From: a virus
Length of the DNA stretch: 62,302 nucleotides
Virus record (IMG/VR): IMGVR_UViG_3300017917_001407
Coordinates: 1-62,302 of that record
Strand: one strand, 5' to 3'
The notes beneath the pieces are model-generated. The model saw only the letters and a list, made by a program, of their open reading frames with translations, searched no databases and had not been told where the DNA came from. Positions 17,595 through 28,800 of this stretch are shown piece after piece; position 1 is the first letter of the stretch, and every line of letters begins with the position of its first letter. A program made the position numbers and the translations under genes.

Positions 17595-19525
17595 TAATAA
17601 GTACCAAATGGATTTGATTCTGTAAAATCTACAATAAGATCTGCTTCTTCTTCAATCTCGTCATTTTGACTATATTTATCATACAAATTATCTTGATTGA
17701 ATATATCAACAGAATATATTGCACCAGATTTAAGTCCTATAATACTTTCACCTGGATAAAATCCCTTAGTTGTTGCTCCAATTCCAATAAAAGAAACTTT
17801 AAGCGTGTTGGTATCTTTATCCCAACTCTTTACTCTCGCTCTTGTTTGAGATCTAGAACCTCTAACTATTTCATTAAAGATATAATCACCAAATCCAGTT
17901 AAAATATTTGGATCTCCAATCGTAACTGTTGGTGCCGATGTATATCCTATTCCAGGATTTACGATGAGTACAGAACTAACAGTATGATCTCCACTTACAA
18001 AGGCAACTGAAGAAATACCAACCGCACGAACATAAGATAGATCTTTAATAGAATCACTATCATCTATCGTCACAGTTGGTGCAACAGTATATCCAAACCC
18101 TGGATTTACAATCGATATGGAAGTTACAGTACCACCAACACCGATAGTTGCAACGGCAAATGCAGTAGATCCAATTCCTGTTGTTGTTGATTGGACTTGA
18201 ATAATAGAATTGTTATTTCCGCCAACAATTGTATACAGACCTCCAGTTACATAACTAAGTCCACCATAAACCACTGATACTGTGGAAACTGCTCCTCCAG
18301 CACCAGTTGTTATTCCAATCAAAGATTGAGTACCTGTTACGCCACCATAATAAGGTGTAAGAGAATACGTTCCTGCAATATATCCAGATCCACCATCACT
18401 TAATGTTATCGTTGAAATAATTCCCAATCTAGATGGTGGACTTGAAATACTAATCGTTGGTGATGTAGTGTAAGCAATTCCTGGATTTGTGATAGTTAAA
18501 GATGTTATTGTTCCAGAAGCACCTACGATCGCTGAAGCATCTGCACCAAAAGACGGTGGTCCGAAAGTTATTGATGGTGGTGTTATATAACCAGATCCAT
18601 CATTTGTAATAGTAACTCTAGTTACACCAAACCTGGTTTTTTCAACTGAGCATGTTGCAGCCGCACCAGATCCTCCACCTCCAGAGATTGTTATTGTTGG
18701 TGCTACAGTATATCCTATTCCAGAATTTGTTAAGTAGATATTTTGAAGTTTGAAAGATTTTCCCTTATAAGTTCCAATGGCAACAGCAGTCGCGGTATCT
18801 CCAGGATATCCTGTTGGTGAGGCACTAAAAGAAACTTTTGGTGGAGAAATATAACTATATCCATCATTATTCAAATATATTTTATCGACATATCCAGATC
18901 CTATAGTTGAGGTTGCTTCTGCTGTAACTCCCAATCCAACTAATGAAAGTGTAGCAATATATCCTTCTTCTTGAACTTGAGTATCAATTTCATCTATAGA
19001 TGTATCAATAACCTCATCCTCATATTCAAATAGTTCACATTTTAACTCATAAACATAGTTTTTTCCTAGTTGATAAAATGGTTGCTCATGCTCAACAAAT
19101 TTAACTTCAAATATTCTCTCCCCCAGAGGAAAATAGATCAAATCCCCTTCTCTTGGGCGAGTTGAAAGAACTATTTCCCCCATTCCAGTTCCATCATCTA
19201 AGCCACCCATAAAAGGTGCTATAAAGTCTTCAAATCTTTCTTTTGATATGGTAATAACCAATTCATCACGTAAACTCATTCCAAATTTTGTAAGAATATC
19301 TCCAGATCCAGAGTATCCCTCATAAGTGTTCACATAAGCTTCAATTGAAAAATTATCATCAAACCTAGAAGACTGAATTTCTTCTATGATTGTTTTTTTG
19401 TTTACAAACTTTCTTGGTATGTAGACAACTTCTACTCCATAGATCTTCAACTGTTCGTTGATTAGATCTTGTACTAATCTTTGTTCCGATGCAGATCCCT
19501 GTAAAAAAAATGGATTAAGTGCCAT
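17594..19525 (-). CDS. 14: neck protein gp14 with a large beta-repeat insertion
   Basis: 643 residues against 256 in T4. The gp14 core is split: the N-terminus (NPFFLQGSASEQRLVQDLI and about 200 following residues) and a C-terminal SQNDEIEEEADLIVDF segment flank roughly 370 residues holding about eight repeats of the form [ND]xGxGYxxxPxITI. gp14 and gp13 form the head-tail connector collar. The inserted repeats probably protrude from the neck. The same repeat type occurs in the gp7-position and DUF4815-type proteins of this window. Confidence 0.88.
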   Translation of the reverse strand: MALNPFFLQGSASEQRLVQDLINEQLKIYGVEVVYIPRKFVNKKTIIEEIQSSRFDDNFSIEAYVNTYEGYSGSGDILTKFGMSLRDELVITISKERFEDFIAPFMGGLDDGTGMGEIVLSTRPREGDLIYFPLGERIFEVKFVEHEQPFYQLGKNYVYELKCELFEYEDEVIDTSIDEIDTQVQEEGYIATLSLVGLGVTAEATSTIGSGYVDKIYLNNDGYSYISPPKVSFSASPTGYPGDTATAVAIGTYKGKSFKLQNIYLTNSGIGYTVAPTITISGGGGSGAAATCSVEKTRFGVTRVTITNDGSGYITPPSITFGPPSFGADASAIVGASGTITSLTITNPGIAYTTSPTISISSPPSRLGIISTITLSDGGSGYIAGTYSLTPYYGGVTGTQSLIGITTGAGGAVSTVSVVYGGLSYVTGGLYTIVGGNNNSIIQVQSTTTGIGSTAFAVATIGVGGTVTSISIVNPGFGYTVAPTVTIDDSDSIKDLSYVRAVGISSVAFVSGDHTVSSVLIVNPGIGYTSAPTVTIGDPNILTGFGDYIFNEIVRGSRSQTRARVKSWDKDTNTLKVSFIGIGATTKGFYPGESIIGLKSGAIYSVDIFNQDNLYDKYSQNDEIEEEADLIVDFTESNPFGTY

Positions 19526-20361
19526 TATCCAATAAAATCATATGGTGGAAGTTCGTGTTCTAGTGCCATAACTTGCTTGAGGCTTTCTAGTTCTCTTTCA
19601 GCGTCTTCATATATTTCTCTACCATTTAACTCAATTCCACCTGGCAACTTAACACCCCTAAACTTAATCAAATTCTGTCCCCATTGTTTTTTAATAAGAG
19701 ATGTTAGATATTTTTTTAGAAAACTATCATTATACACTTTAGTAAAATCATTTGGATCTAAAATTCTATAACAATCTAATATGATGAAATTACCAACTGA
19801 TTGTGCTCCCCAATCAATATCAAGATACAATCTATTTTGCCTTTTGTTAAATCTAAGTTGTTTATCTGTTGTTAATAAAAAATCAATATCCGAAAGATAT
19901 GATTTAACCATAGAATATTGTAAAAGTTCAACAGAGTTAAAATAATATAAGTCGTTTAAAAATAACTGATATTTAATACTAAACATTCCACCCGAAATGG
20001 AACTAGTGTCAAACTTAAATACATTTTCTATACCAATAACAGTATCTGGAACTTGAATATAGTTTGAAGTTTCATACCATGTACTTGCCAAACCTGTCGT
20101 TGATGTTGCAGTTGAAGTGACTATACCAGGACCAGATGGAGTTTTTGATGTTGCTTTTCCTCTATCAATATCTTGTTGAGTGATTGGATGTTTTAAGTAC
20201 ATCCTCTCAACTCCGTCAAAATGTCGCTCTTGAAAATATTGAAGAGCATCATCAACTAAATCATCGATTTGATCATCATCGACATTAATTTCCAAAACAG
20301 GGGCTCCCAGTCTCCTTAAACAATAATCAATCAGTTGTTGTCTACTAGCTGGTTTCGCCAT
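19525..20361 (-). CDS. 13: neck protein gp13
   Basis: 278 residues (T4: 309). Diagnostic segments are the N-terminal SRQQLIDYCLRRLGAPVLEI, a following DDQIDDLVDDALQYFQERHFDG and a C-terminal KKQWGQNLIKFRGVKLPGG. It forms the connector ring under the portal together with gp14 and is needed to complete the head. It overlaps gp14 by 1 nt. Confidence 0.93.
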   Translation of the reverse strand: MAKPASRQQLIDYCLRRLGAPVLEINVDDDQIDDLVDDALQYFQERHFDGVERMYLKHPITQQDIDRGKATSKTPSGPGIVTSTATSTTGLASTWYETSNYIQVPDTVIGIENVFKFDTSSISGGMFSIKYQLFLNDLYYFNSVELLQYSMVKSYLSDIDFLLTTDKQLRFNKRQNRLYLDIDWGAQSVGNFIILDCYRILDPNDFTKVYNDSFLKKYLTSLIKKQWGQNLIKFRGVKLPGGIELNGREIYEDAERELESLKQVMALEHELPPYDFIG

Positions 20362-20366
20362 TTTTC

Positions 20367-20582
20367 CTATTCTTCAGATTTTTTAGATTTTGTTAGTGCA
20401 TCATATTTTTCTTGAAGATTTAAATGTTCTTTAATTAAATCTTCTTTTTCTTTAGAAAAATCGGTTGTTAGAGTTTGAAGTTTTGCTTCTAATAAAATAA
20501 CTTGATTTGTCAACTGAGATAACTTTTGATGATATAATGATATTAAAACGTTTATATCAACTTCACTTTGATTTTGTTGCAT
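20367..20582 (-). CDS. coiled-coil small protein (71 aa)
   Basis: 71 residues, almost wholly a predicted coiled coil with regular Leu spacing (LISLYHQKLSQLTNQVILLE), ending in a charged Lys/Ser/Glu tail. It lies between the fibre-like 541-residue protein and gp13, within 5 nt of both. Likely a small structural trimer or chaperone; unrecognised. Confidence 0.55.
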   Translation of the reverse strand: MQQNQSEVDINVLISLYHQKLSQLTNQVILLEAKLQTLTTDFSKEKEDLIKEHLNLQEKYDALTKSKKSEE

Positions 20583-20584
20583 GT

Positions 20585-22210
20585 TTAAAAGGTTCCTCCG
20601 TCAAGAGTTGAAGTCCACGATGGTTTATTAGTATGTATGGGAGTTACAGTAGAAGGTATTCTGGACATACTTACACTGTTTTTATTAACATTATAAGTGT
20701 TAGTAAAAGTCCCCTCAACACCAGTAAGTGCAATAGTTGATGCAGTTACGGTGGATTTTACAATTCCATATGCACCACTAGTATCTTGAAGTATTATATC
20801 TCCTGCTGTAACTGAAACTGCAGATGAAAATGATAAATTAACTTCAGTTAATGCTGTTAGTATTTGTTTTGATGATATTTCTGGTGAAGATGGATTATTG
20901 GTAGATGTTTGTAATCCCTGAGAATCAAAATATACAACTCCATTTGTATTGTAATCTGCAGTTTGATAATAGATTCCCTTTACATCAAGAAATCCTCTAA
21001 CTCCAGTTGCTGTGCTATTTGAAATTGTTGCGTCTGGAATATATGTCCATGACGATGGTGGTGCATAACTATTTGGATTATTATCATCATCGGTGTAACC
21101 AAAAAATCCAACTTTTGCTGTTCCAGCCGAATAATAGTCAAAAGCAAGACCTCTGTCGGTGTTTGTATCATATTGATGTGTTATAGTCAACTGAGATGAT
21201 GTAGATATGCCAATAGATAATGCTCCACTAAGAGTTATGATTTTTTCAGCACTATTATATCCAGTAACGGTTGCAGATCCAGGTAATCCACCATTTCCAG
21301 TAACTGCATCTCCAGTATTAATTCCTACAATAGAATCTAAACGAATTGTAGATACTCCAATAGATGCTGCTTGGGTAACGGTTCGTACACTAGTAACTTC
21401 ACCGACACGAATAATAGGTTCATTAACTGTAACTGAAGTTGAGTTAACCGAGGTAGTAGTACCATCTACTTGCAAATCACCTTTAATGACCACTTTCCCA
21501 GCATTATCCAATGCATCTGGATATGGATCTAAATATAGAACGTTTCCAGATCCAGAACGAGTTGAAATTACATTATTTCTTATTACAACATCTGCAATAT
21601 CTGCTCCAGATGTAGCATTGATTGTTGATCCAACATATAAACTTTTTTCAATACCAACGCCACCATCAAAAACAACAGATCCAGTATCTTTGCTTGAACT
21701 ATCGGTAGTATTGGCAAAGAAAACTTGAGATCCTTCAATTTCTAATCTATTATCTGCGGATTCATCATATCTTATTTTTAAATCTTTATCCGTACCAAAA
21801 CTCAGATAGGTATCGTCTGGAACATTAACTTCTCCAGTTCCATTTGGATCTAAAATAATATCACCATCAGTATTTGTTGATGATAAAGTATTTAGATCTA
21901 AACGAAGATTATCTACGTTCCATTGATCTACCTTTCTGGAAGAATCTAAAACGGCTACAAATCCACCATCACTATTTCTAGTATTTGTAACACCAGCGAT
22001 TGCACCTGGCGTATGCTCCATCATGGAGGTATAATAATATCCACCAACAGGAAGTACATTTGTACCATCATCACCAACAAAAATTCTATCCTTATATTGG
22101 TTTGTGCCACCGTAACTACCAATACCAGTTACATAGGCAAGTTCACCCCAATTTAGAGATGCAGGTGTTTGTGTTCCAGCAGATCTTTTGATCCTGATAA
22201 TACTTGCCAT
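20585..22210 (-). CDS. fibre-like virion structural protein (541 aa)
   Basis: 541 residues. The N-terminus IIRIKRSAGTQTPASLNWGE is the hallmark adaptor of many T4-like cyanophage tail-fibre and whisker-type proteins. It is followed by repeats of a beta-helical fibre type (DGDIILDPNGTGEVNVPDD, DGGVGIEKSLYVGSTINATSG). It occupies the region of T4 genes 9-12 and wac. Probably a trimeric fibre or whisker touching the host surface; which one is unproven. The C-terminal TLDGGTF resembles the end of the next upstream small protein. Confidence 0.65.
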   Translation of the reverse strand: MASIIRIKRSAGTQTPASLNWGELAYVTGIGSYGGTNQYKDRIFVGDDGTNVLPVGGYYYTSMMEHTPGAIAGVTNTRNSDGGFVAVLDSSRKVDQWNVDNLRLDLNTLSSTNTDGDIILDPNGTGEVNVPDDTYLSFGTDKDLKIRYDESADNRLEIEGSQVFFANTTDSSSKDTGSVVFDGGVGIEKSLYVGSTINATSGADIADVVIRNNVISTRSGSGNVLYLDPYPDALDNAGKVVIKGDLQVDGTTTSVNSTSVTVNEPIIRVGEVTSVRTVTQAASIGVSTIRLDSIVGINTGDAVTGNGGLPGSATVTGYNSAEKIITLSGALSIGISTSSQLTITHQYDTNTDRGLAFDYYSAGTAKVGFFGYTDDDNNPNSYAPPSSWTYIPDATISNSTATGVRGFLDVKGIYYQTADYNTNGVVYFDSQGLQTSTNNPSSPEISSKQILTALTEVNLSFSSAVSVTAGDIILQDTSGAYGIVKSTVTASTIALTGVEGTFTNTYNVNKNSVSMSRIPSTVTPIHTNKPSWTSTLDGGTF

Positions 22211-22443
22211 TAAAAGCTACCTCCATTAATGTCTAAATTTTGAGTATTTCCTGGGGTTAATGTTAATGTAGCATCCCATTTTCTTGTTACTCCGTTGTAA
22301 ACAAGAACCATACCATTGAGCAAATTATCCAAATCTGCATTCACATCAATTAATTCAGACAAAGAAAGACCTTGAGCACCAGCTAAGGAAGATATAACTT
22401 TTACAGCATTTTGTTGGCCGACTCTAACTTTAATATCCGCCAT
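22210..22443 (-). CDS. small fibre-associated protein (77 aa)
   Basis: 77 residues. A beta/helical N-terminus and LSLSELIDVNADLDNLLNG, then MVLVYNGVTRKWDATLTL, a motif common in short phage fibre adaptors, ending LDINGGSF. Its stop overlaps the next gene's ATG by 1 nt. A TATAAATA late promoter lies 30 nt upstream. Likely an accessory subunit or split N-terminal domain of the 541-residue fibre. Confidence 0.6.
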   Translation of the reverse strand: MADIKVRVGQQNAVKVISSLAGAQGLSLSELIDVNADLDNLLNGMVLVYNGVTRKWDATLTLTPGNTQNLDINGGSF

Positions 22444-22472
22444 TTATTTAAATAATCTCAGGATCTAAAATA

Positions 22473-22480
22473 TATTTATA
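22473..22480 (-). promoter_or_regulatory. late promoter TATAAATA before fibre genes
   Basis: Perfect late octamer on the minus strand, 30 nt upstream of the 77-residue gene and just past the stop of the 59-residue gene. Confidence 0.75.
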
Positions 22481-22481
22481 T

Positions 22482-22661
22482 TTACTCGACTCCCATTTTT
22501 GTAAAATTAGATAAAACTTCCTGCTGTTTCAGGTATAGTTTACAATATAGTTTGGCAAACGTTCTCAACTCATCTTCATTTAAAGAATCTATCACTCTTA
22601 CATGTTTTTCATACTCGAATAGTTTATTTAAACTATCGAGATTAATATTATCTGGTTCCAT
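22482..22661 (-). CDS. small hypothetical protein (59 aa)
   Basis: A 59-residue ORF starting MEPDNINLDSLNKLFEYEKH, predicted helical with a leucine-rich surface. It overlaps the end of the 66-residue gene upstream by 14 nt. Small helical proteins at this place recur in T4-like cyanophages from memory; function unknown. Confidence 0.55.
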   Translation of the reverse strand: MEPDNINLDSLNKLFEYEKHVRVIDSLNEDELRTFAKLYCKLYLKQQEVLSNFTKMGVE

Positions 22662-22848
22662 TAACTATCTCCTTTAATAAAGATTTGATTTCTTCTATAT
22701 CTTTTCTAATTTGATCAAGTTCTTCTTTTTCTTGTTGTCTTTTATTTTTTATTGACAAGTATTTTGAATATCCAATTACATCATCGACGATGATTGCACC
22801 AGTTTTTTCGTCACGAAATAAGTTTTTATGCCCTTCTACTGGTATCAT
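22648..22848 (-). CDS. small conserved-type hypothetical protein (66 aa)
   Basis: 66 residues opening MIPVEGHKNLFRDEKTGAII, followed by a charged C-terminal coiled coil (QQEKEELDQIRKDIEEIK). Conserved-looking in cyanophage baseplate regions. It starts 1 nt past the stop of the 2434-residue protein. Could be a trimerising baseplate or fibre accessory. Confidence 0.6.
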   Translation of the reverse strand: MIPVEGHKNLFRDEKTGAIIVDDVIGYSKYLSIKNKRQQEKEELDQIRKDIEEIKSLLKEIVNGTR

Positions 22849-22849
22849 G

Positions 22850-25800
22850 TTATGCTAAAGCGATTGCTCTAAAGTCCTTTAGTTTAACTTGTGCGGACTC
22901 ATTGGGGGAAGACATAACTATCTTAATCACAAATCCAGTAAATGGATCTAAATCATTTGCAGTAAACTGATATTCTAAAAATTCATCTTTTCCACTAGGT
23001 CTTACATAAGCATCAGGGTTTCCACTATTCAATGCGGGATCAATAACCAAATCACCATAACCATCACCATCAGTATCTCTGAGATTATCATATCCTGGGA
23101 ACAAACTATAAGATTGTGGTACTTCACTAGAATCGGATTTAAACAATCTATAGAGAACTCTAAAATCTGCCTGTGGTGGTCTACAAGCTCCAACTAAAAC
23201 TTGTAAAGAAGTTGCTGGTTGTTTTAGATCAACTCTCTTTGTAATAAAAACCGAAGCATGAGGATCTCCAGATAGTTTATTTGATCTATCATCTATAACA
23301 TAACTAGAAACTGGTTTATTTAATCTATTTCTACTTAGTGTAAAATATGCAGTTTGTAAATCTAAAACTGGGGAAAGATTTTTATCTCCAGATTCAAAAT
23401 CTATTCTTAGAGATAGTGATTTATTCAGGGGAAGAGTTCCCAGTCTTGCAACTTCATTTACTCTAGAAGCAACAAGTCTGGGAGTGTTAAAGAATGTTGT
23501 TTTATTCAATGTGATTGGTTCATAACCAAGATCAATAAACGAAGATTCCGATCCACCAGAACTAGTTCCACTGATTGTTCTAACTTGAGATGTTACTGTA
23601 GTTCCATCTCCTGGTGTAATGACATTAAATTCTGGCCTAAAACTACTAAACTGGTGATTTTGAGATATTTTTACATCAGATCCACCTACAGTTTTAGTAT
23701 CAGTAAAACTAAGTTGATTTTCCCCAGAAGACCTTGTTCCCCTGTCTATTTGTAAATAATACTTGTCGAGAGTACCTGAACCAATTAATGTTCTATTTGA
23801 AGGTAATGTATGCGTCTTATTAATTTTAGTTAGTGAAACACCATTTACTTCATATGGTTGAATTGCTGCCCCAACTGGGTGTGGAATAATAGATGATCCA
23901 TCAACACCCCTCAAATCTATTTGCAATAGACCACTTCCAATACTACTGTATGATACAATTTCATTTTCAATAAGAGCATAACCTCTAGAGGTACTTCCTA
24001 TTCCCTCAAATGTTGAGAATGGCGTAGTACTACTTACATACACTGTAGTGTCTGTTGGAGAAAATGCGGAGGTTAAAGTTGTTGATTCTCTATCTGGTTT
24101 AATATCTTGTATTGTAACTTGATTATTCAAACCATGCATTCCATGATTGTATTGAGAAACTTCAATTACATTGCCTGTGTACAGATCACTTATTAATGAT
24201 GAAGATCCATTAATTGATGCGGAAGTAGTTGTTCTAGAATCACCAGCATAATATATTAATGTTTGACCTGATACAAATGATTCTCCCTGAACATTTGTTA
24301 AGTATAGTGTATCTGGTGTACTATCAATTGCATTAACGGACACAGTTGCCCCAGATCCTTTAACAACGTTGCTAGTTGTAATACCAAGAACATCACCAAC
24401 AGCATACCCGTTTCCTCTAGTGCCTGCGGTAACTGTAACCGTCGACACTTTTCCATCCGAACCAGTTACAACTGTTGCAGTAGCTCCGTTACCATTTCCT
24501 CTAATAGAATATAATGGAACATTATTATAAGTTTGTGAAGCATTAAATCCGCTACCAGTGGTAACTAAACTAAGTCCACTACTCGAAGATATAGAACTAC
24601 CAACTTTTTCAATTATTCCAGTCGAACTTGTTCCACCAACAACCCCATAACCAACTTTTCTTCCCGTAGTTAAAACTGAGGTTAAAGATCCCGCACCAGA
24701 AATACCAACTTTAAGTTTTCTTGGTAACGTTTTAATTGGATTTGAGATTAGAGGTTGGCAGTTAATATTTCCTGGGGAAATATCAGTATTATAGAAAGTT
24801 GCAGTTCCTGATGTGACAAATTCTGCTTTATAGAGTTTAAATGTCAAATCCTGATATTGACTCGGGGTCCAAATAGTTCCGTTTTGGGATTTGAACAAAC
24901 TTCCACCAGAATACTGTTTAGTTACAATCACGCTCTGAACGTCTGGGAGATTGCTTGTTTTTACAGTTTTTTGTCCCATAGTGGCAACCCACATTTCAAA
25001 TAAATCTGAAGTCGGTGCCAAAAATACTAACGCATATTCTTTATTTGCTTCCAAGTATATTGGGGATGGGAAAGTTATTCTTGTTGGCAATGACGCGTCT
25101 GAAGAAGTTGTGATATCTGATGGATCTAGTGCAACTCGTGCATAATCTTGAACTAATTGATTTGTAGGTAAACCAAGTTCAACAGTTCTCAACTCAACGA
25201 ATAGGCGAGCAGATGGATCTTTGGATGCAAAATAAACATCAGCACCTGTTAGGAATGCGCCAGTCTCATCAACTGTAAAGGATTGTGCAAGAGGATCTTT
25301 ACCTCCAGCTCTTCTTTCTGGTGGAGTTTCTCTCGTAACAGTATCTCTAACCTCTGGTGGACGTGTTGATGGTGGGGGTGGATTTCTAACACTAACCGAA
25401 CTAGTTTGTTGAGTTAAAATAGTTCCACTTCCACTATAAACACCAGTTGCTTTACTTGCATATGCAGTGCTTCCTGGAACTGGTGTTATTCCAGGTGGAA
25501 CAGCAGTCATTATAAAAGTTCTTTGCCCAGTTCTAACTCTGATAGATGGAGGTGGAGAAGCATTTGGATCCCTGAGGAAAAATGTCCCCAAAATATCACC
25601 ATAAGTATCGGAGACATGCTCATTCTTTATTACTCGTGCAATAGCTCCACTTGTTTCACCATTTATGATTGAACCAGGTGTTATAAATCCACCAATATTA
25701 GGATCCTGACCATTTGAACAAGCTCTAACTCCAACATTTAACAACTTTGAAGTTGGTGAGTAATCTGTTCCTGGTGCTGGTCGAGTTCTATCATAAATGT

Positions 25801-28800
25801 CAACATTATATATTTTTTCAGGTTTATACCAATCTCCAGTCTTGTGATTTGGTGGTGGTACAGGGAATCTCATTATAAGTTGACCATTTAAATGGGCACG
25901 TGCATATTCCCCAACTCTAAACGTTCCAGAAACCATTTCAATTTCGATTAGTTTATTGCAAAAATCAACAGGTTGATTGTCTAAAGAATGCCAATGTGTT
26001 GTTTGTGGTTTTAGACCACTTGCAAAATAAAATACATTTCTAGATCTTAGATAAGGATCCACATCTCCCGATACTTTAATTCGTTCAACATAATCAAACT
26101 CTCTTGATGGCCCTTCTAATACATTTGTGTAAGATGTTATTTCTCTATCAACTCTTAAAGCATCTCTACCAAAAGTTTCTCTAAAATCTGGAGTACTATC
26201 TCTATCTAAAGTCTCCCTAGTTACATTTTTTTGTTCAACCCATGTTGCACCAGTTGATTCTGTTCTATGATTATCAACATAAATCGTTCTAACCCAATTA
26301 TCTGATGCTGGTTCGATGACAATAGCGCCAGCAAACTCAATAACATTGAATGGATTAACATTTTCAACTTGAGACGCTTGTGGTTGTTCTAACCATTTAA
26401 CCTCATTATATTTTAATGTTAAAAGATCTCCAGTTTTTTGAATATTACCATCTAAAAGTTTAAGATTTAACTCTCTATTTGCTGTTATTCTATCAAGACT
26501 AGGGTCGAGAGCAAGTTCTGCATCCATTGACCAGTTATCAACAGCATTTATTAGTTCTTTTTTAATGATATCAACATCACATTTATTATCGGGATCGCTA
26601 AGATCTACAAATGAACTATTTTGGAAATTATCCGCAATAAATCCTGTTTTAAATCTGGTCAATCCATCTGCATCTTGTATTTGTAATGTTTTTGTATCTA
26701 GTTCTAAAAGACTTAAACTTGTTGTAACTTCTAGATTTTTAATTCTAGATTCAAGATTTGCAATATCCCGCATCGTAAATCTTCTATTATCAAAAAATCT
26801 ATATCTAGGTTGAGTTCTGGTGTCATAAAGGTATGGTGGCAGATATATTTCAGCAACATCCATGACATCATCAACATTCAAAGGAATTTGTGGATTTGTT
26901 GAAGATGATCCAGGTATTACAGAAACTTCTCCAAACTTACTAATAGTAACTTTATCTGTTCTTGGTAGATAATGACTATATCCAATTAAAGAACTCTCAT
27001 TAGGTGAAATTATATAATTGACATTGGACTCAAACGATCTACTACTAAATGCAAATGGTGACGCATTAGTTGCAGTAAATCGTACAACTCTTGGACGAAT
27101 ATCAATTGTATCAGATGCCCTTAAAGTATTTCCATCAAGTAATGGTATGTCTTTTTTAAACCTATCTGCAGTATAAGAATTTACAGTAAAAATATCTCCA
27201 CTATTTCCACTTGATACTTGATAATGATTAAAAATAACCATTAACTTTTTAGATGGCACAACTCCACCTTCAGATCTTACTATTCGAGAATAATCATAAT
27301 ATTGGTCTTTTTGCCCCTTGTCTAATGTAAAATTATTAGTTAAATCAACATAACTTCCAGGTCTTATACTTTGAATATTAGATTCAATATTGGATTCTTT
27401 AAATGTAACTGTCTCACCAACTTCAAATCTATTATTGTTTAAATAAACAAATTCAACCTGAGTTGAAGACGATCTAGTAACTAGTTGTGCAACCGCTCTA
27501 CTATTACTTCCAACTATTTTTTCTCCAAGAACAGTGTTAATATCTAATCCCAAACCAGAAACGAATGTTAGTGCATCCAAAACTGGTAAAGAAGTATCTG
27601 TTGATTGATAAATCGCAATAACGTTAACAACATCTGGAAGATTTAGAGAAATCTCACGATCTTCAACTCTTAGACCATAATAATCATTTACCGTTAAACC
27701 ACTAACTGAAGTTGATCCAATTCCAATGGTGCCATTGACAGTTAGTTTGGTGCTTCTAATAAAATCCTTTGTTTTAGATGTTAGTTGTTTTCTTCTAAGA
27801 GTAACAGTTGCTGTAACATTGCTTGTTTGGCTTGCAGTCAATCCTGTAAAGTTAATAGAACTTCCATTTGCTCCTAGAATAAATTGATCCGAAGTAAGAG
27901 GTTCTGTTGACCCATCACTGTAATGAATAGAATACTTTTCGGCATCAAATGGTTCAAAGAAAGCACTAGTAATTCCAACATCTGCTAGTGTAATGGGGGA
28001 AGTTAGTTCTCCCGAAGAATTGGTACTTAACTCATAAATTTGCTTTGTCACAACCAAATTTGCACCAGATAAATTTATAGATGCAATATTTTTTTCTGGT
28101 AGTGGTGTATATAGAGAAGCATTATTTACATTTGCTATTTGAGGAACAGCGACACTAAAAGTAGTTGTTTCGGTTGAGGAGCTTGGGAGAGTTCCATCAC
28201 ATACTCCAGTGACTGATGAATCTAAAGCAGTCACAGTCATTGTAAATCCATCTGCTGATATTGCAGAAACTCTGTTAAAAGTTTCTGCAGAAGCCCCAGC
28301 TTTTTGATATCTTATAATAGAATCTGTTTTGATACCCACGAAAGATTTTCCTGGGCAAGTAACACTACCACCTGTAGTAACACTAATCCTGTCAGTTAAA
28401 CTAAATCCACGTGGTAATGATCTGTATAAAACTGTATCAGCAATAAAATCTCTTTTCAATCTAGAATCTAATGCTGTAGAATCTTGATATACTGATTTAA
28501 TATCGTTAGTTGTATATGCTGTAGATCTTAAAACAGATGCTGAAATATTGCTGTTTTCATTAAAAATTATTTGCTCGCCATCTAAAAATGTTCCAGAAGT
28601 TTGAGTTAAATTTAAGGTATTGGGATTTACTCTATTTGCAACGTAACCAGTTGCACCACTACTTACACCCCTAACAAAAGAAGTTGTTGGAGCTTCGGCC
28701 GCCGTAACAATTCTAGATGTGTATATTGAAGTATATGTTTGAACGTCAAAAAGATATAAATCCCAAGAAGTTGTAGCATTTGTATATGCCGCATCAGTTA

